64,000 nucleotides of DNA, from NCBI GenBank assembly GCA_964620595.1, contig CAZUHP010000004.1:69919-133918 (forward strand), read 5' to 3'. Of the stretch, positions 51,774 through 62,281 are shown piece after piece; the first letter of the stretch is position 1, and the number at the start of each line of letters is the position of its first letter. Both the position numbers and the translations under genes were made by a program. A model generated the notes under the pieces. The model was not told the DNA's origin, did not search any database, and worked only from the letters and a program-made list of their open reading frames with translations. This stretch comes from Desulfocarbo sp964620595 (GTDB lineage: Bacteria > Desulfobacterota > Desulfarculia > Desulfarculales > Desulfarculaceae).

Positions 51774-52952
51774 ATGCCCGTGGCCCAGAAGATCGCCCAC
51801 TTCATCGAGCGCTCGAGCTGGATCCGCGCCATGTTCGAGGCGGGCGCCAAGTTGAAGGCGGAAAAGGGTGCGGAGAACGTCTTTGACTTCTCCCTGGGCA
51901 ACCCCAACCTCGACCCGCCCGAGTCTTTCTACCAGGTGCTGGTCAAGCTGGCCGCGGACCGCACCCCGGGCATCCACGGCTACATGCCCAATGCCGGCTA
52001 CCCCGCGGTACGGGACAAGGTGGCCCGGTTCCTGTCCAAGCGCTCCAAGGCCTCCTTCACGCCCGAGGACATAATCATGACCGTGGGCGCCGGCGGAGGG
52101 TTGAACGTGGCGCTCAAGGCCATCGTGGACCCGGGTGCCGAGGTGGTGGTGCCCACACCCTACTTCGTGGAGTACGACTTCTACCTGGACAACCACGGGG
52201 GCACGGTGAAGCGGGTGCCCACCCGCGAGGACTTCTCCCTGGACGTGGACGCCGTGGCCGACGCCATCGGCGAGCAGACCTGCGCGGTCCTGATCAACAC
52301 CCCCCACAACCCCACCGGCGCCCTGTACAGCCAGGAAGAACTCCAGGACCTGGCCGCGGCGCTCAGCCACATCGGCGACAAGCGCGGCCGGCCCCTGTAC
52401 CTGATAAGCGACGAACCCTACCGCGACATCGTGTTCGACGGGGTAACGGTGCCCAACCTGTTCGACATCTACCAGCACAGCATCGTGGTCACCAGCTTCT
52501 CCAAGAACCTCAGCCTGCCTGGCGAGCGCATCGGATACGTGGCGGTGCACCCCGACATCGCCGACAAGGGCCTCCTCCTCGGCGGCATGACCCTGGCCAA
52601 CCGCATCCTGGGCTTTGTCAACGCCCCGGGCCTCATGCAGCGGGCCGTGGCCGAGCTGCTGGAAGACACCGCCGACGTGGCCCAATACGCCACCAAGCGC
52701 GACCTCATGTGCCAGGTGCTGGACGAGGCGGGCTTTGAATACGTAAGGCCCAAGGGCGCCTTCTACCTGTTCCCCAAAAGCCCCATCGCCGACGACGTGA
52801 GCTTCGTAAAGGAGGCCCAAAAGGAAAACCTCCTCCTGGTGCCGGGCAGCGGCTTCATGGGGCCGGGCTACTTCCGCATCGCCTTCTGCTGCTCGGACGA
52901 CACCATCACCCGGTCGGCCGAGGCCTTCAAGCGGGTCCGTGCGCGCTTCTGA
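51774..52952 (+). CDS. Class I/II pyridoxal-phosphate aminotransferase
   Basis: A 392-residue PLP enzyme. FDFSLGNPNLDPP is the N-terminal substrate region, HGYMPNAGYPAVRDKVA the nucleotide-like PLP block, LINTPHNPTGALYS, ISDEPYRDIVFDG, and SFSKNLSLPGERIGY with the Schiff-base lysine K244. The C-terminus has GAFYLFPKS and FRIAFCCSD. The substrate cannot be read from sequence; the aromatic leader peptide upstream suggests an aromatic amino acid. ATG 51774 has TAAGGAGGAG right after the terminator. The mtaB start lies inside its 3' end (14-base overlap). Confidence 0.93.
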   Translation: MPVAQKIAHFIERSSWIRAMFEAGAKLKAEKGAENVFDFSLGNPNLDPPESFYQVLVKLAADRTPGIHGYMPNAGYPAVRDKVARFLSKRSKASFTPEDIIMTVGAGGGLNVALKAIVDPGAEVVVPTPYFVEYDFYLDNHGGTVKRVPTREDFSLDVDAVADAIGEQTCAVLINTPHNPTGALYSQEELQDLAAALSHIGDKRGRPLYLISDEPYRDIVFDGVTVPNLFDIYQHSIVVTSFSKNLSLPGERIGYVAVHPDIADKGLLLGGMTLANRILGFVNAPGLMQRAVAELLEDTADVAQYATKRDLMCQVLDEAGFEYVRPKGAFYLFPKSPIADDVSFVKEAQKENLLLVPGSGFMGPGYFRIAFCCSDDTITRSAEAFKRVRARF

Positions 52953-54237
52953 GCCCGAAGAACCCGGCTTCTACCTGGTCGCCAGCCTGGGCTGCAAGGT
53001 CAACCAGGCAGAGGCCGCCTACCTGCGGCGGGAGCTGGAAAGCCGGGGCCTCCGCCCGGCCCGGAACGGCCAAGAGGCCCGGGTGGCGGTGCTTCTCACC
53101 TGCGCCGTGACCAGCGCCGCCGCCCGCCAGTCCCGCCAGGCGGCCCGGCGGCTGGCCCGGGCCCACCCGGGCGGGCAGGTGGTGGTCACCGGCTGCGACG
53201 CCCAGGCCGAGCCCCAGGCCTACCAGGCCGAAGGGTTCCTGGTGCTGGGCCGAGCCCGGCTGACCCACCTGGCCCAATGGGCGGGCCGCGGCGACTGGCC
53301 CGCAGAGGCGGTGGGGCCTCCTGACGCGGGTCCCCTTTGCCCGGGCTGGGAGGCCCCTGGCGAGCGCCGCACCCGCGGGCTCCTCAAGGTCCAGGACGGG
53401 TGCGACGCGGACTGCGCCTATTGCATCGTGCCCCACACCCGGGGCCGGCCCCGCAGCCTGCCCGCCGGCGAGGCCGCCGCCGCCTTTGCCGAGCTGGGCC
53501 GGGAGGCCGCCGAGGTGGTGCTGACCGGCATCCACCTGGGCCGCTGGGGATGGGACCTGACCCCGCGCCAGGAACTGGGCCAGCTCTTGCGGGCGCTCCT
53601 GGCCGCTCATCCCCGCCCGCGCCTGCGGCTCTCCTCCCTGGAATCGGCCGAGATAACCGATGACCTGGTGGAGCTGATGGCAGCCGAGCCGCGCATCTGC
53701 CCTCACCTGCACGTACCCTTGCAGACCGGCTGCGACCGGCTCCTGGAGGCCATGGGCCGCCCCTACCGCGCGGCGGACTACGCAGCCAGGCTCCAGCAGG
53801 TGGCAGCCCGGCTGCCCGGCATCTGCCTGGGCGCGGACGTACTGGTCGGCCTTCCCGGCGAGGACGCCCAAGCCTTTGCCCAGACCCGGGACCTCATCCA
53901 AGAGTTGCCCATCGCCTACCTGCACGTGTTCCCCTACTCCCCCCGGCCCGGCACCCGGGCGGCGGACATGCCCGGCCGGCCCCCGGGCGCCGAGGTGCGC
54001 CGCCGGGCCGAGCTGCTCAGAAAACTGGGCAGGGCCAAGCGCCTGGCCTTTGTGCGCTCCCAGGTGGGCCGCCGCCTGAGCGTGGTGGTGGAGGGTTCCG
54101 GCCTGGGCCGCTCTGCCAACTACTGCCTGGTGGAGTTGGAGCAAGACCTGGAACCAGGCACCGTGGTGCAGGTGCGGGCCACCGGCGTGGCGGCAGAGGC
54201 GCCCGAGCCGCGGCTCTGCGGCGTGGTCTCGCTTTGA
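52939..54237 (+). CDS. mtaB: tRNA t6A37 methylthiotransferase MtaB
   Basis: A 432-residue radical-SAM methylthiotransferase of the MtaB/e-MtaB class, which makes ms2t6A in tRNA. Auxiliary-cluster cysteines are C19 (SLGCKVNQAE), C55 (LLTCAVTSAA) and C86 (VTGCDAQAEP); the radical-SAM site is C155-x3-C159-x2-C162 (GCDADCAYC). LPLQTGCD-like HVPLQTGCDRLLEAMGR and LVGLPGED follow, and a TRAM domain ends it. GTG 52939 overlaps the aminotransferase end by 14 bases. It is the second methylthiotransferase of the window, with miaB at 21204. Confidence 0.93.
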   Translation: MRASEPEEPGFYLVASLGCKVNQAEAAYLRRELESRGLRPARNGQEARVAVLLTCAVTSAAARQSRQAARRLARAHPGGQVVVTGCDAQAEPQAYQAEGFLVLGRARLTHLAQWAGRGDWPAEAVGPPDAGPLCPGWEAPGERRTRGLLKVQDGCDADCAYCIVPHTRGRPRSLPAGEAAAAFAELGREAAEVVLTGIHLGRWGWDLTPRQELGQLLRALLAAHPRPRLRLSSLESAEITDDLVELMAAEPRICPHLHVPLQTGCDRLLEAMGRPYRAADYAARLQQVAARLPGICLGADVLVGLPGEDAQAFAQTRDLIQELPIAYLHVFPYSPRPGTRAADMPGRPPGAEVRRRAELLRKLGRAKRLAFVRSQVGRRLSVVVEGSGLGRSANYCLVELEQDLEPGTVVQVRATGVAAEAPEPRLCGVVSL

Positions 54238-54301
54238 CTTGGCCCCCGGCCTTGGGTATCTTATCTCACGAGTCCTTTTTATCTCCTTAAGGTGGGTAGT
54301 T

Positions 54302-56077
54302 ATGATCCGCCCCCTCTTTTGGGCCCTCGTGTGTGTGCTGCTGGCGGCTGGCGGAGTGCCGGCCCAGGAGCCGGTCGCGGCCGAGGCCACCGGGCCCCAC
54401 CTGGTGTCCGTGCGCTTCTCCCTGGCCGGCAAGCCGGTGGAGGTGGGAGCCGGCGGGGTGCTGGCCCTGCACCCCGACGCGCCCTTCCGGGTGCTGGGGG
54501 CCAAGACCGATGCCTGGCTGGACTTTGGCCTGCGCATCCGCCTCCAGGGTTATCCCCAGGTCGATCTAAATAATTTCCACACACTTAGCGAGATACTCGG
54601 CCCCAAGGTCTACGAGGACGCCAAGCTGGCGGTCCAGGTGCTCAAGGAAGGCCAGGTGCTGGGCGAGGTGCGCCTGGAGGCCAACCTCCTGCCCATCGAC
54701 TGGCTGCGCCGGGCCCAAGCGGCGGATACCTTGGAGCAGAAGATAACCTACACCCGCCGGGCCTGGCAGCTCACCCCGGACGACCGCCTGCTCCTCACCC
54801 GCCTGGTGGACCTTCTGGTGGAGGCCCACCGCTACCAGGAGGCGATCGAGCTTCTGGAAAGCCGCTCCCTGGAGCAGGACGACCCGCGCCTGCTGCGCCA
54901 ACTTGCCGATCTCTATGAAAAAAGTGGCCAAAAAGACAAGGCGGCCGCCACCCTGAGCAAGCTGGCGGCAGAAGGCCCCCCTGACCGCGCCCTTCTCTCC
55001 CGCCTGGCCGCTCTTTACGAGGAGCTGGGCCGCTGGGAGGAGGCAGCCCAGGTGCTGGGCCGTCTCCTGGAGGGCCAGCGCGGGGCGCAGCGCGGGGAGA
55101 CCTTCCTGCGCCTGGCCGAGGCCCTGGAGCGCGCCGGCAAGAAGAAGGAGGCGGCCCAGGCCCTGGAGCACGCCAGCCGCCTGAAGCCCGCGGACGCCGG
55201 CCTGTGGCGCCGCCTGGCCCAGAGCCGGCGCGAGGCCCAGGACCTCCCCGGCGCCATCGCCGCCCTGCGCCGGGCAATAGAACTGGAACCCGCCAAGCAG
55301 GACCTGCGCCTGGAGCTGGCCGAGGCCTACCTGGCGGCCGGGGCCAAGCGCGAGGCCGCGGCCCAACTCCATGAGGCCGCCCGCCTGCGGCCGGGCGACG
55401 CGGCCCTCTGGCTGCGCCTGGCCCGGCTGTACCAGGAGCTACAGGACCGCAAGGCCCTGGCCCGGGTGTACGAGCACCTGGTAATCCTCAGGCCCAACGA
55501 TGCGGATTTACTGTACAACATGGCGGTGCTCTCCCTGGAGGGAGAGAAGCTGGCCGAGGCCCTGGGCTATCTGGAACGGGCCCTGAAGCTCAAGCCCGGC
55601 GACCGCGACATACGCGAGACCATCCTGGACGTACTGCTGCAAATGGGCAAGTGGAAACGGGCGGTGAAGCTGGCCCGCGAACTGCTGCGGGAAAAACCAG
55701 ACCCGAAGTTGGTGCTCAGCCTGTATCCCCCCCTCTCCCAGAACCGCCCCGGCGACCTGGCCCGGCTCATGGACCTGGTGCTGGCCGCCGGGCCCCAGGA
55801 GGCCAAGTTCTACAAGCTGCGGGCCGCCCTGGCCCTGGACCGCAAAAAGCCCCAGGCGGCCATCAAGGCCCTGGAGCAAGGGATCGCGGCCCACCCCCAG
55901 GACCTGAGCATGCGCTGGGACCTGGCCGGCCTGTACGAGGCCGAGGGGCAGAACCAAAAGGCCCTGGAGCAACTGGGGACCATCCTGGACCAGGACCCCG
56001 AGTTCCCCGGGGCCGAGGAGCGCTATTTGCAGCTCAAGACCCTGAGCCTGAAACCCGGAGCCAACCACAAGCCATGA
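54302..56077 (+). CDS. TPR-repeat exported protein
   Basis: A 591-residue protein with a signal sequence (PLFWALVCVLLAAGGVPAQ), a 120-residue domain without known relation, then some ten or more TPR units from about residue 150 to 570 (for example LLRQLADLYEKSGQKDKAAA, LLYNMAVLSLEGEKLAEALG). It would be a periplasmic or envelope protein-protein scaffold. The ATG 54302 follows TAAGGTGG. Its TGA overlaps the Nudix ATG by four bases. A role in cell envelope or protein secretion is open. Confidence 0.85.
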   Translation: MIRPLFWALVCVLLAAGGVPAQEPVAAEATGPHLVSVRFSLAGKPVEVGAGGVLALHPDAPFRVLGAKTDAWLDFGLRIRLQGYPQVDLNNFHTLSEILGPKVYEDAKLAVQVLKEGQVLGEVRLEANLLPIDWLRRAQAADTLEQKITYTRRAWQLTPDDRLLLTRLVDLLVEAHRYQEAIELLESRSLEQDDPRLLRQLADLYEKSGQKDKAAATLSKLAAEGPPDRALLSRLAALYEELGRWEEAAQVLGRLLEGQRGAQRGETFLRLAEALERAGKKKEAAQALEHASRLKPADAGLWRRLAQSRREAQDLPGAIAALRRAIELEPAKQDLRLELAEAYLAAGAKREAAAQLHEAARLRPGDAALWLRLARLYQELQDRKALARVYEHLVILRPNDADLLYNMAVLSLEGEKLAEALGYLERALKLKPGDRDIRETILDVLLQMGKWKRAVKLARELLREKPDPKLVLSLYPPLSQNRPGDLARLMDLVLAAGPQEAKFYKLRAALALDRKKPQAAIKALEQGIAAHPQDLSMRWDLAGLYEAEGQNQKALEQLGTILDQDPEFPGAEERYLQLKTLSLKPGANHKP

Positions 56078-56457
56078 GCCCGGGCGAACCGCTGGAAGTG
56101 ACCTGCGCGCTGATTCAGCAAGGGGACCGCCTGCTTGTGGCCCGGCGGGCGGACTCCGGCCGCTGGGAGCTGCCCGGCGGCAAGCGGGAGCCCGGCGAGA
56201 GCCTGGCCCATTGCCTGGAGCGGGAGATCGCCGAGGAGCTGGGCTGCGGGGTGGAGGTGCTCCAGGCGGCGGGCGTGGTGGAGGACCACCACCTGCCCCG
56301 CCCCATCCGCCTGCACTGCTTCCGCTGCCGTCTGAACGGCGGCGAGCCCCGGGCCCGGGAGCACCTGGAGCTGCGCTGGGTCACCTGGAGCCAGGTCCGG
56401 GAGCTGGATCTCTGCCCGGCCGACCGGCGGCTCCTGGCCGAGCTGGCGCCGGCCTGA
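56074..56457 (+). CDS. Nudix hydrolase, MutT-like
   Basis: A 127-residue Nudix protein. The box spans residues 35-57 (GGKREPGES...REIAEELG), with the REx2EExG core. The start MSPGEPLEVTCALIQQGDRLL and LELRWVTWSQVRELDLCPADRRLLAEL fit the MutT (8-oxo-dGTPase)/CTP pyrophosphohydrolase class. Most likely it sanitises oxidised nucleotides. It is coupled to the TPR gene (ATGA) and precedes the rpsF promoter. Confidence 0.92.
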   Translation: MSPGEPLEVTCALIQQGDRLLVARRADSGRWELPGGKREPGESLAHCLEREIAEELGCGVEVLQAAGVVEDHHLPRPIRLHCFRCRLNGGEPRAREHLELRWVTWSQVRELDLCPADRRLLAELAPA

Positions 56458-56481
56458 GCCCGCGCCCCGGGCGGCTGTCTA

Positions 56482-56510
56482 TTGACAAGCCAGGGGCCTG
56501 ATGGTATTTA
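56482..56510 (+). promoter_or_regulatory. Sigma70-type promoter of the rpsF operon
   Basis: TTGACA (6/6), a 17-base spacer and TATTTA, about 85 bases before rpsF. The whole set rpsF-rpsR-DUF2232-rplI-dnaB-hflX could be read from it. Confidence 0.7.
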
Positions 56511-56594
56511 TGCTTTTTCGACGACAAACCAAGTGCTCCTTTCTCCAGGCGGGGCAGGCCCGGCTGGGGACGCATCAGACCACGAGGAGGCTTC

Positions 56595-57032
56595 ATGCGC
56601 CATTACGAGACCCTTTTCATCATCAATCCCGACATAAGCGACGAAGAGACCGACGCCCTGGTGGAGAAGTACACCGGCATCCTCAGCGACCGCGGCGCCT
56701 TTGTGGGCAAAGTGGACAAGTGGGGACGGCGGCGGCTGGCCTACGAGGTCAAGAAGTTCAACAAGGGCTTCTATGTCCTTTTCGACTACGGCGCCTCGCC
56801 GGAGGCGGTGGCCGAGATGGAGCGTAACTTCAAGATCGACGAGAACGTCATCCGCTTCCTCACCGTGAAAAAGGACGACGCCTACGACCTGGAGGCCGCC
56901 AAGGCTGCCAAGGAGGCCAAGGAGGCCGAGGAGGCCCAAAAGGCCCAGGCCGCCCAGGAGGCCGAGGACAAGGCCGCTGAGGAAGCAAGCCAAGGCGAGG
57001 AAGACACCCCTGCCAGCGGGGAACAGGACTAG
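56595..57032 (+). CDS. rpsF: 30S ribosomal protein S6
   Basis: A 145-residue ribosomal protein. The core (MRHYETLFIINPDISDEETD to VIRFLTVKKDD, residues 1-94) is a standard S6. Residues 95-145 form an Ala/Glu/Lys-rich helical tail (AAKAAKEAKEAEEAQKAQAA then an acidic end), a long extension beyond the usual ~100 residues. It binds 16S rRNA with S18, encoded next. AGGAGG precedes the ATG. Confidence 0.96.
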   Translation: MRHYETLFIINPDISDEETDALVEKYTGILSDRGAFVGKVDKWGRRRLAYEVKKFNKGFYVLFDYGASPEAVAEMERNFKIDENVIRFLTVKKDDAYDLEAAKAAKEAKEAEEAQKAQAAQEAEDKAAEEASQGEEDTPASGEQD

Positions 57033-57041
57033 GAGGTCGGC

Positions 57042-57287
57042 ATGGCTACGGTAATCAGAAGAAGGAGCTGGGGACGGCGTAAGGTCTGCCGCTTCTGCGC
57101 CGACTCCTCCCTGGTGATCGACTACAAGGAACCGCGCACCCTGCGTTACTTCACCACCGAGCGGGGCAAGATCATCCCCCGCCGCACCAGCGGGTGCTGC
57201 GCCAAGCACCAGCGAGAACTCACCGAGGCCATCAAACGGGCCCGGGCCATCGCGCTGATGCCCTTTGCCGCCTCCTCCTCGTCTTAG
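57042..57287 (+). CDS. rpsR: 30S ribosomal protein S18
   Basis: An 81-residue S18. KVCRFCADSSLVIDYKEPRT shows the zinc-ribbon-like CxxC version; RYFTTERGKIIPRRTSGCCAKHQRELTEAIKRARAIALMPF is the rRNA/S6-binding core with two further cysteines. The 9-base spacing from rpsF and its AGGAGG site show they form one unit. Confidence 0.97.
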   Translation: MATVIRRRSWGRRKVCRFCADSSLVIDYKEPRTLRYFTTERGKIIPRRTSGCCAKHQRELTEAIKRARAIALMPFAASSSS

Positions 57288-57312
57288 GGGCGGAGCGGGG
57301 GCCGGGGCATAG

Positions 57313-58254
57313 ATGAGCAGCCGGCCTTTCAGCGACCCCAGGCTGGCGCCGGTGGCGGCCGCAGCCGCTTCCTTGGGCCTGTTCGCAGCGCCCTGGCTGG
57401 TGCCCATCCTGGGCACCTTCGCCAGCTTGTGGGCCCCGGCCCCGGTGGTGGTGCTCTACCGCCGCCAGGGAGCCCGGGCCGGCCGGCTGGCCCTGGGGCT
57501 GGCCCTGGCCGGGGCGGTGCTGGTGCTGGGGATGGTGGTCAGCAAGCTGGGCGCGCTGTTCTACCTGTTCTACGCCGCGGCGGCCCTGGCCCTGGGCGAA
57601 GCTCATGTGCGGGGCCGGAGTGACGAGCAGGGCATAGCCTTGGCCGCGGGCGCCGCCCTGGGGGTGATGCTGGCGGTGGCCTGGTGGGCCGGGCTCTTTG
57701 ACGAGGGCGGCCGGGCCTGGCAGGCTTTCTGGGCGGCCGAGATGCAGGCGGTGACCCAGGTCTACCAGGAGATGGGTCAGCCGCCCGAGCAACTGGCGGC
57801 TGTCCGCGCCACCCTGGAAACGGCCGGGCAGCTCATCATGCACCTGGCGGTGGGCCTGGTGGCCAGCGGCGCCTTGATCCTGGCCTGGGCCAACCAGCTC
57901 CTGGCCAGGCGCCTCAGCCGGCAGGGGCCGGCCCAGGCGGCCCTCAACACCTGGAAGGCCCCGGACCACTTGGTCTGGGTGCTCATAGCCGCCGGCGGGG
58001 CGATGCTCCTGTTGGAGGGATTTTGGTTCTGGGCCGGAGCCAACCTGGTATTGGTGTTGTCCCTGGTCTACTTTTTCCAGGGCATGGCGGTTCTGGCCTT
58101 TTGGCTGCAAAAGAAAAACGCGCCCCGTCTGTTGCGCGCGGGCATCTACCTGCTGGTGGCGGTGGAGCTTTTCCTGGCCGTGCTGGTGGCGCTGATGGGG
58201 CTGTTTGATCTGTGGTTCAACTTCAGGCGCTTGGGGCAGGAGTCCGCCGCCTGA
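57313..58254 (+). CDS. DUF2232 (YybS-like) membrane protein
   Basis: A 313-residue inner-membrane protein with seven or eight TM segments (PVAAAAASLGLFAAPWLVPI, LALAGAVLVLGMVVSKLG, MHLAVGLVASGALILAWANQ and others). Proteins of the DUF2232/YybS group are often found between rpsR and rplI, as in this case. The function is unknown; relation to S-component-like or nucleotide/c-di-AMP systems has been guessed for other phyla but cannot be shown here. ATG 57313. Confidence 0.86.
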   Translation: MSSRPFSDPRLAPVAAAAASLGLFAAPWLVPILGTFASLWAPAPVVVLYRRQGARAGRLALGLALAGAVLVLGMVVSKLGALFYLFYAAAALALGEAHVRGRSDEQGIALAAGAALGVMLAVAWWAGLFDEGGRAWQAFWAAEMQAVTQVYQEMGQPPEQLAAVRATLETAGQLIMHLAVGLVASGALILAWANQLLARRLSRQGPAQAALNTWKAPDHLVWVLIAAGGAMLLLEGFWFWAGANLVLVLSLVYFFQGMAVLAFWLQKKNAPRLLRAGIYLLVAVELFLAVLVALMGLFDLWFNFRRLGQESAA

Positions 58255-58274
58255 ACTTACGGAGGAAACATCCG

Positions 58275-58880
58275 ATGAAGGTCATTCTGACCCAGGAGGT
58301 GCTGGGCCTGGGCGATCCGGGCGAGGTGGTGACCGTGAAGAACGGCTACGGCCGCAACTACCTGGTGCCCCGCGGCCTGGCCATCGAGGCTACCAAGAAG
58401 AACATCAAGGCCGTGGAGGCCGAGCGCCAGCGCATCGCGGCCAAGGCGGCCCGCGAGGCCCACAAGGTGGCCGACGAGGCCGCCAAGCTCCAGGGCACCT
58501 CCGTTACCATCACCGCCCGCGCCGGCGAGAGCGGCAAGCTCTACGGCTCGGTGACCAACATGGACATCGCGGCGGCCTTGGCCGAGCAGGGCTTTGACAT
58601 CGACCGCCGCCGCATCATCCTGGAGGAAGGCCCCCTCAAGAGCCTGGGCGAGCACACCATTCCCGTGAAACTCCACCCCCAGGTGGTGGTGAATATCCAG
58701 GTAACCGTGGAAGCCGAGTCCTCTGGCGAGGAGCCTCCCGCCGCCGAGGCCGAGGCCGAGGCCGAAGCCGCGGCCGAAGCCGAACCCAGCGAGGAGGCTG
58801 CCGAGGCGGAGGAGGAGACCGCCGGGGCCGAAGAGGCTCCCGAGGCCGAAGAGCCGGCGGAGGAGTCCGCCAAGGAGTAG
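58275..58880 (+). CDS. rplI: 50S ribosomal protein L9
   Basis: A 201-residue L9. The N-terminal domain (MKVILTQEVLGLGDPGEVV, KNGYGRNYLVPRGLA), the long connecting helix and the C-terminal domain (LKSLGEHTIPVKLHPQVVV) end near residue 147. The remaining 55 residues are an Ala/Glu tail made of AEAEAEAEAA-type units. Normal L9 is about 148-150. ATG 58275 with GGAGG upstream. It links the large subunit stalk region in the ribosome; the tail function is unknown. Confidence 0.96.
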   Translation: MKVILTQEVLGLGDPGEVVTVKNGYGRNYLVPRGLAIEATKKNIKAVEAERQRIAAKAAREAHKVADEAAKLQGTSVTITARAGESGKLYGSVTNMDIAAALAEQGFDIDRRRIILEEGPLKSLGEHTIPVKLHPQVVVNIQVTVEAESSGEEPPAAEAEAEAEAAAEAEPSEEAAEAEEETAGAEEAPEAEEPAEESAKE

Positions 58881-58883
58881 CAC

Positions 58884-60239
58884 GTGGCCGAAACCGATTC
58901 CGGCCGCCCCCGCCATCTGCCCCCCCAGGACCTGGCCGCCGAGCAAGGCGTGCTGGGCGGTATCCTGGTGCACGGGGAGGAGGTACTGGCCGGCGTCGCG
59001 GCTTCGCTCCGGCCGGACGACTTCTACGACCGCCGCCACGGCAGGATATACGAGGCCATGCTGGCCCTGTACAACCAGGGCCGGCCGGTGGACGAGATAA
59101 CCGTCACCTCCCGCCTGAACGACACCGGCCAGCTCCAGGCCGTGGGCGGCCCCGCCCTGTTGGCCGAGCTGGCCGACATCGCCATCTCCCCGGCCCATGT
59201 GGACCACTACGCCACCCTGGTGCGCGACAAGGCGCTCCTGCGGGGATTCATCAAGGCCGCCCACCACGCGGTGGAGCAGGCCTATTCCCACCAGGCCGAC
59301 CCGGACCTGGCCCTGGAAGAGGCCGAGCGCGCCATCTTCGCCGCCACCCAGGACCGCCACGCCCGGGGCTTCGCCTCCCTGGGCGAGGTGGTGCAATCGG
59401 CCCTGGGGGTCATCGAGAAGCGCTTCAAGCAAAAGGGCCTGGTGGCCGGCGTGCCCACCGGCTTCAAGAAGCTGGACACCCTGACCACCGGCCTGCAACC
59501 CGGCGACCTGATCATCATCGCCGGCCGGCCCTCCATGGGCAAGACCGCCTTTGCCCTCAATATCGCGGCCAACGCGGCCCTGGAGGCCAACATCCCGGTG
59601 GCCATCTTCTCCCTGGAGATGAGCAAGGAGCAGTTGGGCCTGCGCCTCCTTTCCAGCGAGGCCCGGGTCTCCGGCTCCAAGATACGCAGCGGCTTCCTGA
59701 ACGCCAAGCAGGACTGGCCGGCCCTCACTGCCGCGGCGGACAAGCTCTACTCCGCGCCCATCTACATCGACGACACCCCGGCCATAAGCGTGCTGGAGAT
59801 GCGGGCCAAGGCCCGGCGCCTGAAGGCGGACAAGGGCCTGGGCCTGCTTTTGGTGGACTACCTGCAGCTCATGCGCGGCCGCAGCGAGAGCTTCGATTCC
59901 CGGGAGCAGGAGATATCCGACATCTCGCGCTCCCTCAAGGCCCTGGCCAAGGAGCTGGACATCCCGGTGGTGGCGCTCAGCCAGCTCAACCGCAAGGTGG
60001 AGGACCGGCCCAACAAGCGCCCCCAGCTCTCGGACCTGCGCGAATCCGGCGCCATCGAGCAGGATGCCGATGTCATCGCCTTCATCTACCGCGAGCGGGT
60101 CTACAACCGCGAGTCCGAGGAAAACACCGCGGAGATCATCATCGGCAAGCAGCGCAACGGGCCCACCGGCACCGTGAAGCTGGCCTTCCTGGACGACCTC
60201 ACCCGCTTCGAGAACCTGGCCCTTGATGCCGGAGAGTAG
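58884..60239 (+). CDS. dnaB: Replicative DNA helicase DnaB
   Basis: A 451-residue hexameric helicase. The N-terminal DnaB domain runs about residues 12-115; the RecA-like motor has Walker A GRPSMGKTA (K220), VDYLQLMRG as Walker B and the DLRESGAIEQDADVIAFIYR motif. GTG 58884 lies 3 bases after the rplI stop. It contains no intein. It ends at TAG 60237-60239, just before the hflX ribosome-binding site. Confidence 0.97.
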   Translation: MAETDSGRPRHLPPQDLAAEQGVLGGILVHGEEVLAGVAASLRPDDFYDRRHGRIYEAMLALYNQGRPVDEITVTSRLNDTGQLQAVGGPALLAELADIAISPAHVDHYATLVRDKALLRGFIKAAHHAVEQAYSHQADPDLALEEAERAIFAATQDRHARGFASLGEVVQSALGVIEKRFKQKGLVAGVPTGFKKLDTLTTGLQPGDLIIIAGRPSMGKTAFALNIAANAALEANIPVAIFSLEMSKEQLGLRLLSSEARVSGSKIRSGFLNAKQDWPALTAAADKLYSAPIYIDDTPAISVLEMRAKARRLKADKGLGLLLVDYLQLMRGRSESFDSREQEISDISRSLKALAKELDIPVVALSQLNRKVEDRPNKRPQLSDLRESGAIEQDADVIAFIYRERVYNRESEENTAEIIIGKQRNGPTGTVKLAFLDDLTRFENLALDAGE

Positions 60240-60254
60240 CCCGGAGGAGCCGCC

Positions 60255-61952
<1,698 letters not shown>

Positions 61953-61990
61953 AACGCCTTCCTGAAACGCCCCCCCGAAGCACCCCCCGT

Positions 61991-62019
61991 TTGCCAGCAG
62001 CCGGAGCATGTGTTAGGCT
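61991..62019 (+). promoter_or_regulatory. Candidate promoter of the Cys-rich mini-gene
   Basis: TTGCCA, 17 bases, TAGGCT. The expected transcript start would almost coincide with the ATG at 62027, giving a leaderless mRNA. This is a prediction from consensus only. Confidence 0.35.
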
Positions 62020-62026
62020 CGGCTCC

Positions 62027-62191
62027 ATGACCAGCCGGCGCTACATAGTCTGTCCCCGCCGGCCCGGCTCCCCCCGGGTGGCCGAGGCGGTCTGCCGCGC
62101 CTGCGCCAAGAACCGGCGCTGCCCGGCCTGGCGGCAATTCCTCTGCCCGCCCCTGTTCCCCAACCTGTACCAGGCCGACCGGCGGGCTTGA
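62027..62191 (+). CDS. Small Cys-rich protein (54 aa), hypothetical
   Basis: MTSRRYIVCPRRPGSPRVAE, then AVCRACAKNRRCPAWRQFLC, with cysteines at residues 9, 23, 26, 32 and 40. The C-x2-C-x5-C core and basic residues suggest a zinc or Fe-S mini-domain. I do not recognise it. It lacks a ribosome-binding site and may be leaderless. Protein-like composition and position alone in a gap support it, but it is uncertain. Confidence 0.5.
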   Translation: MTSRRYIVCPRRPGSPRVAEAVCRACAKNRRCPAWRQFLCPPLFPNLYQADRRA

Positions 62192-62281
62192 TTCCGCTCA
62201 AACTTCTTCGGGATAAATCAGAAAAACCGGGGTAAAGGCCCCCGCCCCCCTCTGCCCCCCGTCGCCCCCCGGTGGGCCGGG

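Larger units (their letters stand above)
61953..62281. other. Intergenic region after hflX (329 bp)
   Basis: It holds a possible promoter TTGCCA-17-TAGGCT (61991-62019), the Cys-rich mini-gene at 62027-62191, and C-rich low-complexity sequence with CCCCCCGTCGCCCCCC at about 62225-62275 directly beyond the HAD gene stop. CCTGAAACGCC is repeated at the hflX end. No terminator is clear. Confidence 0.65.
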
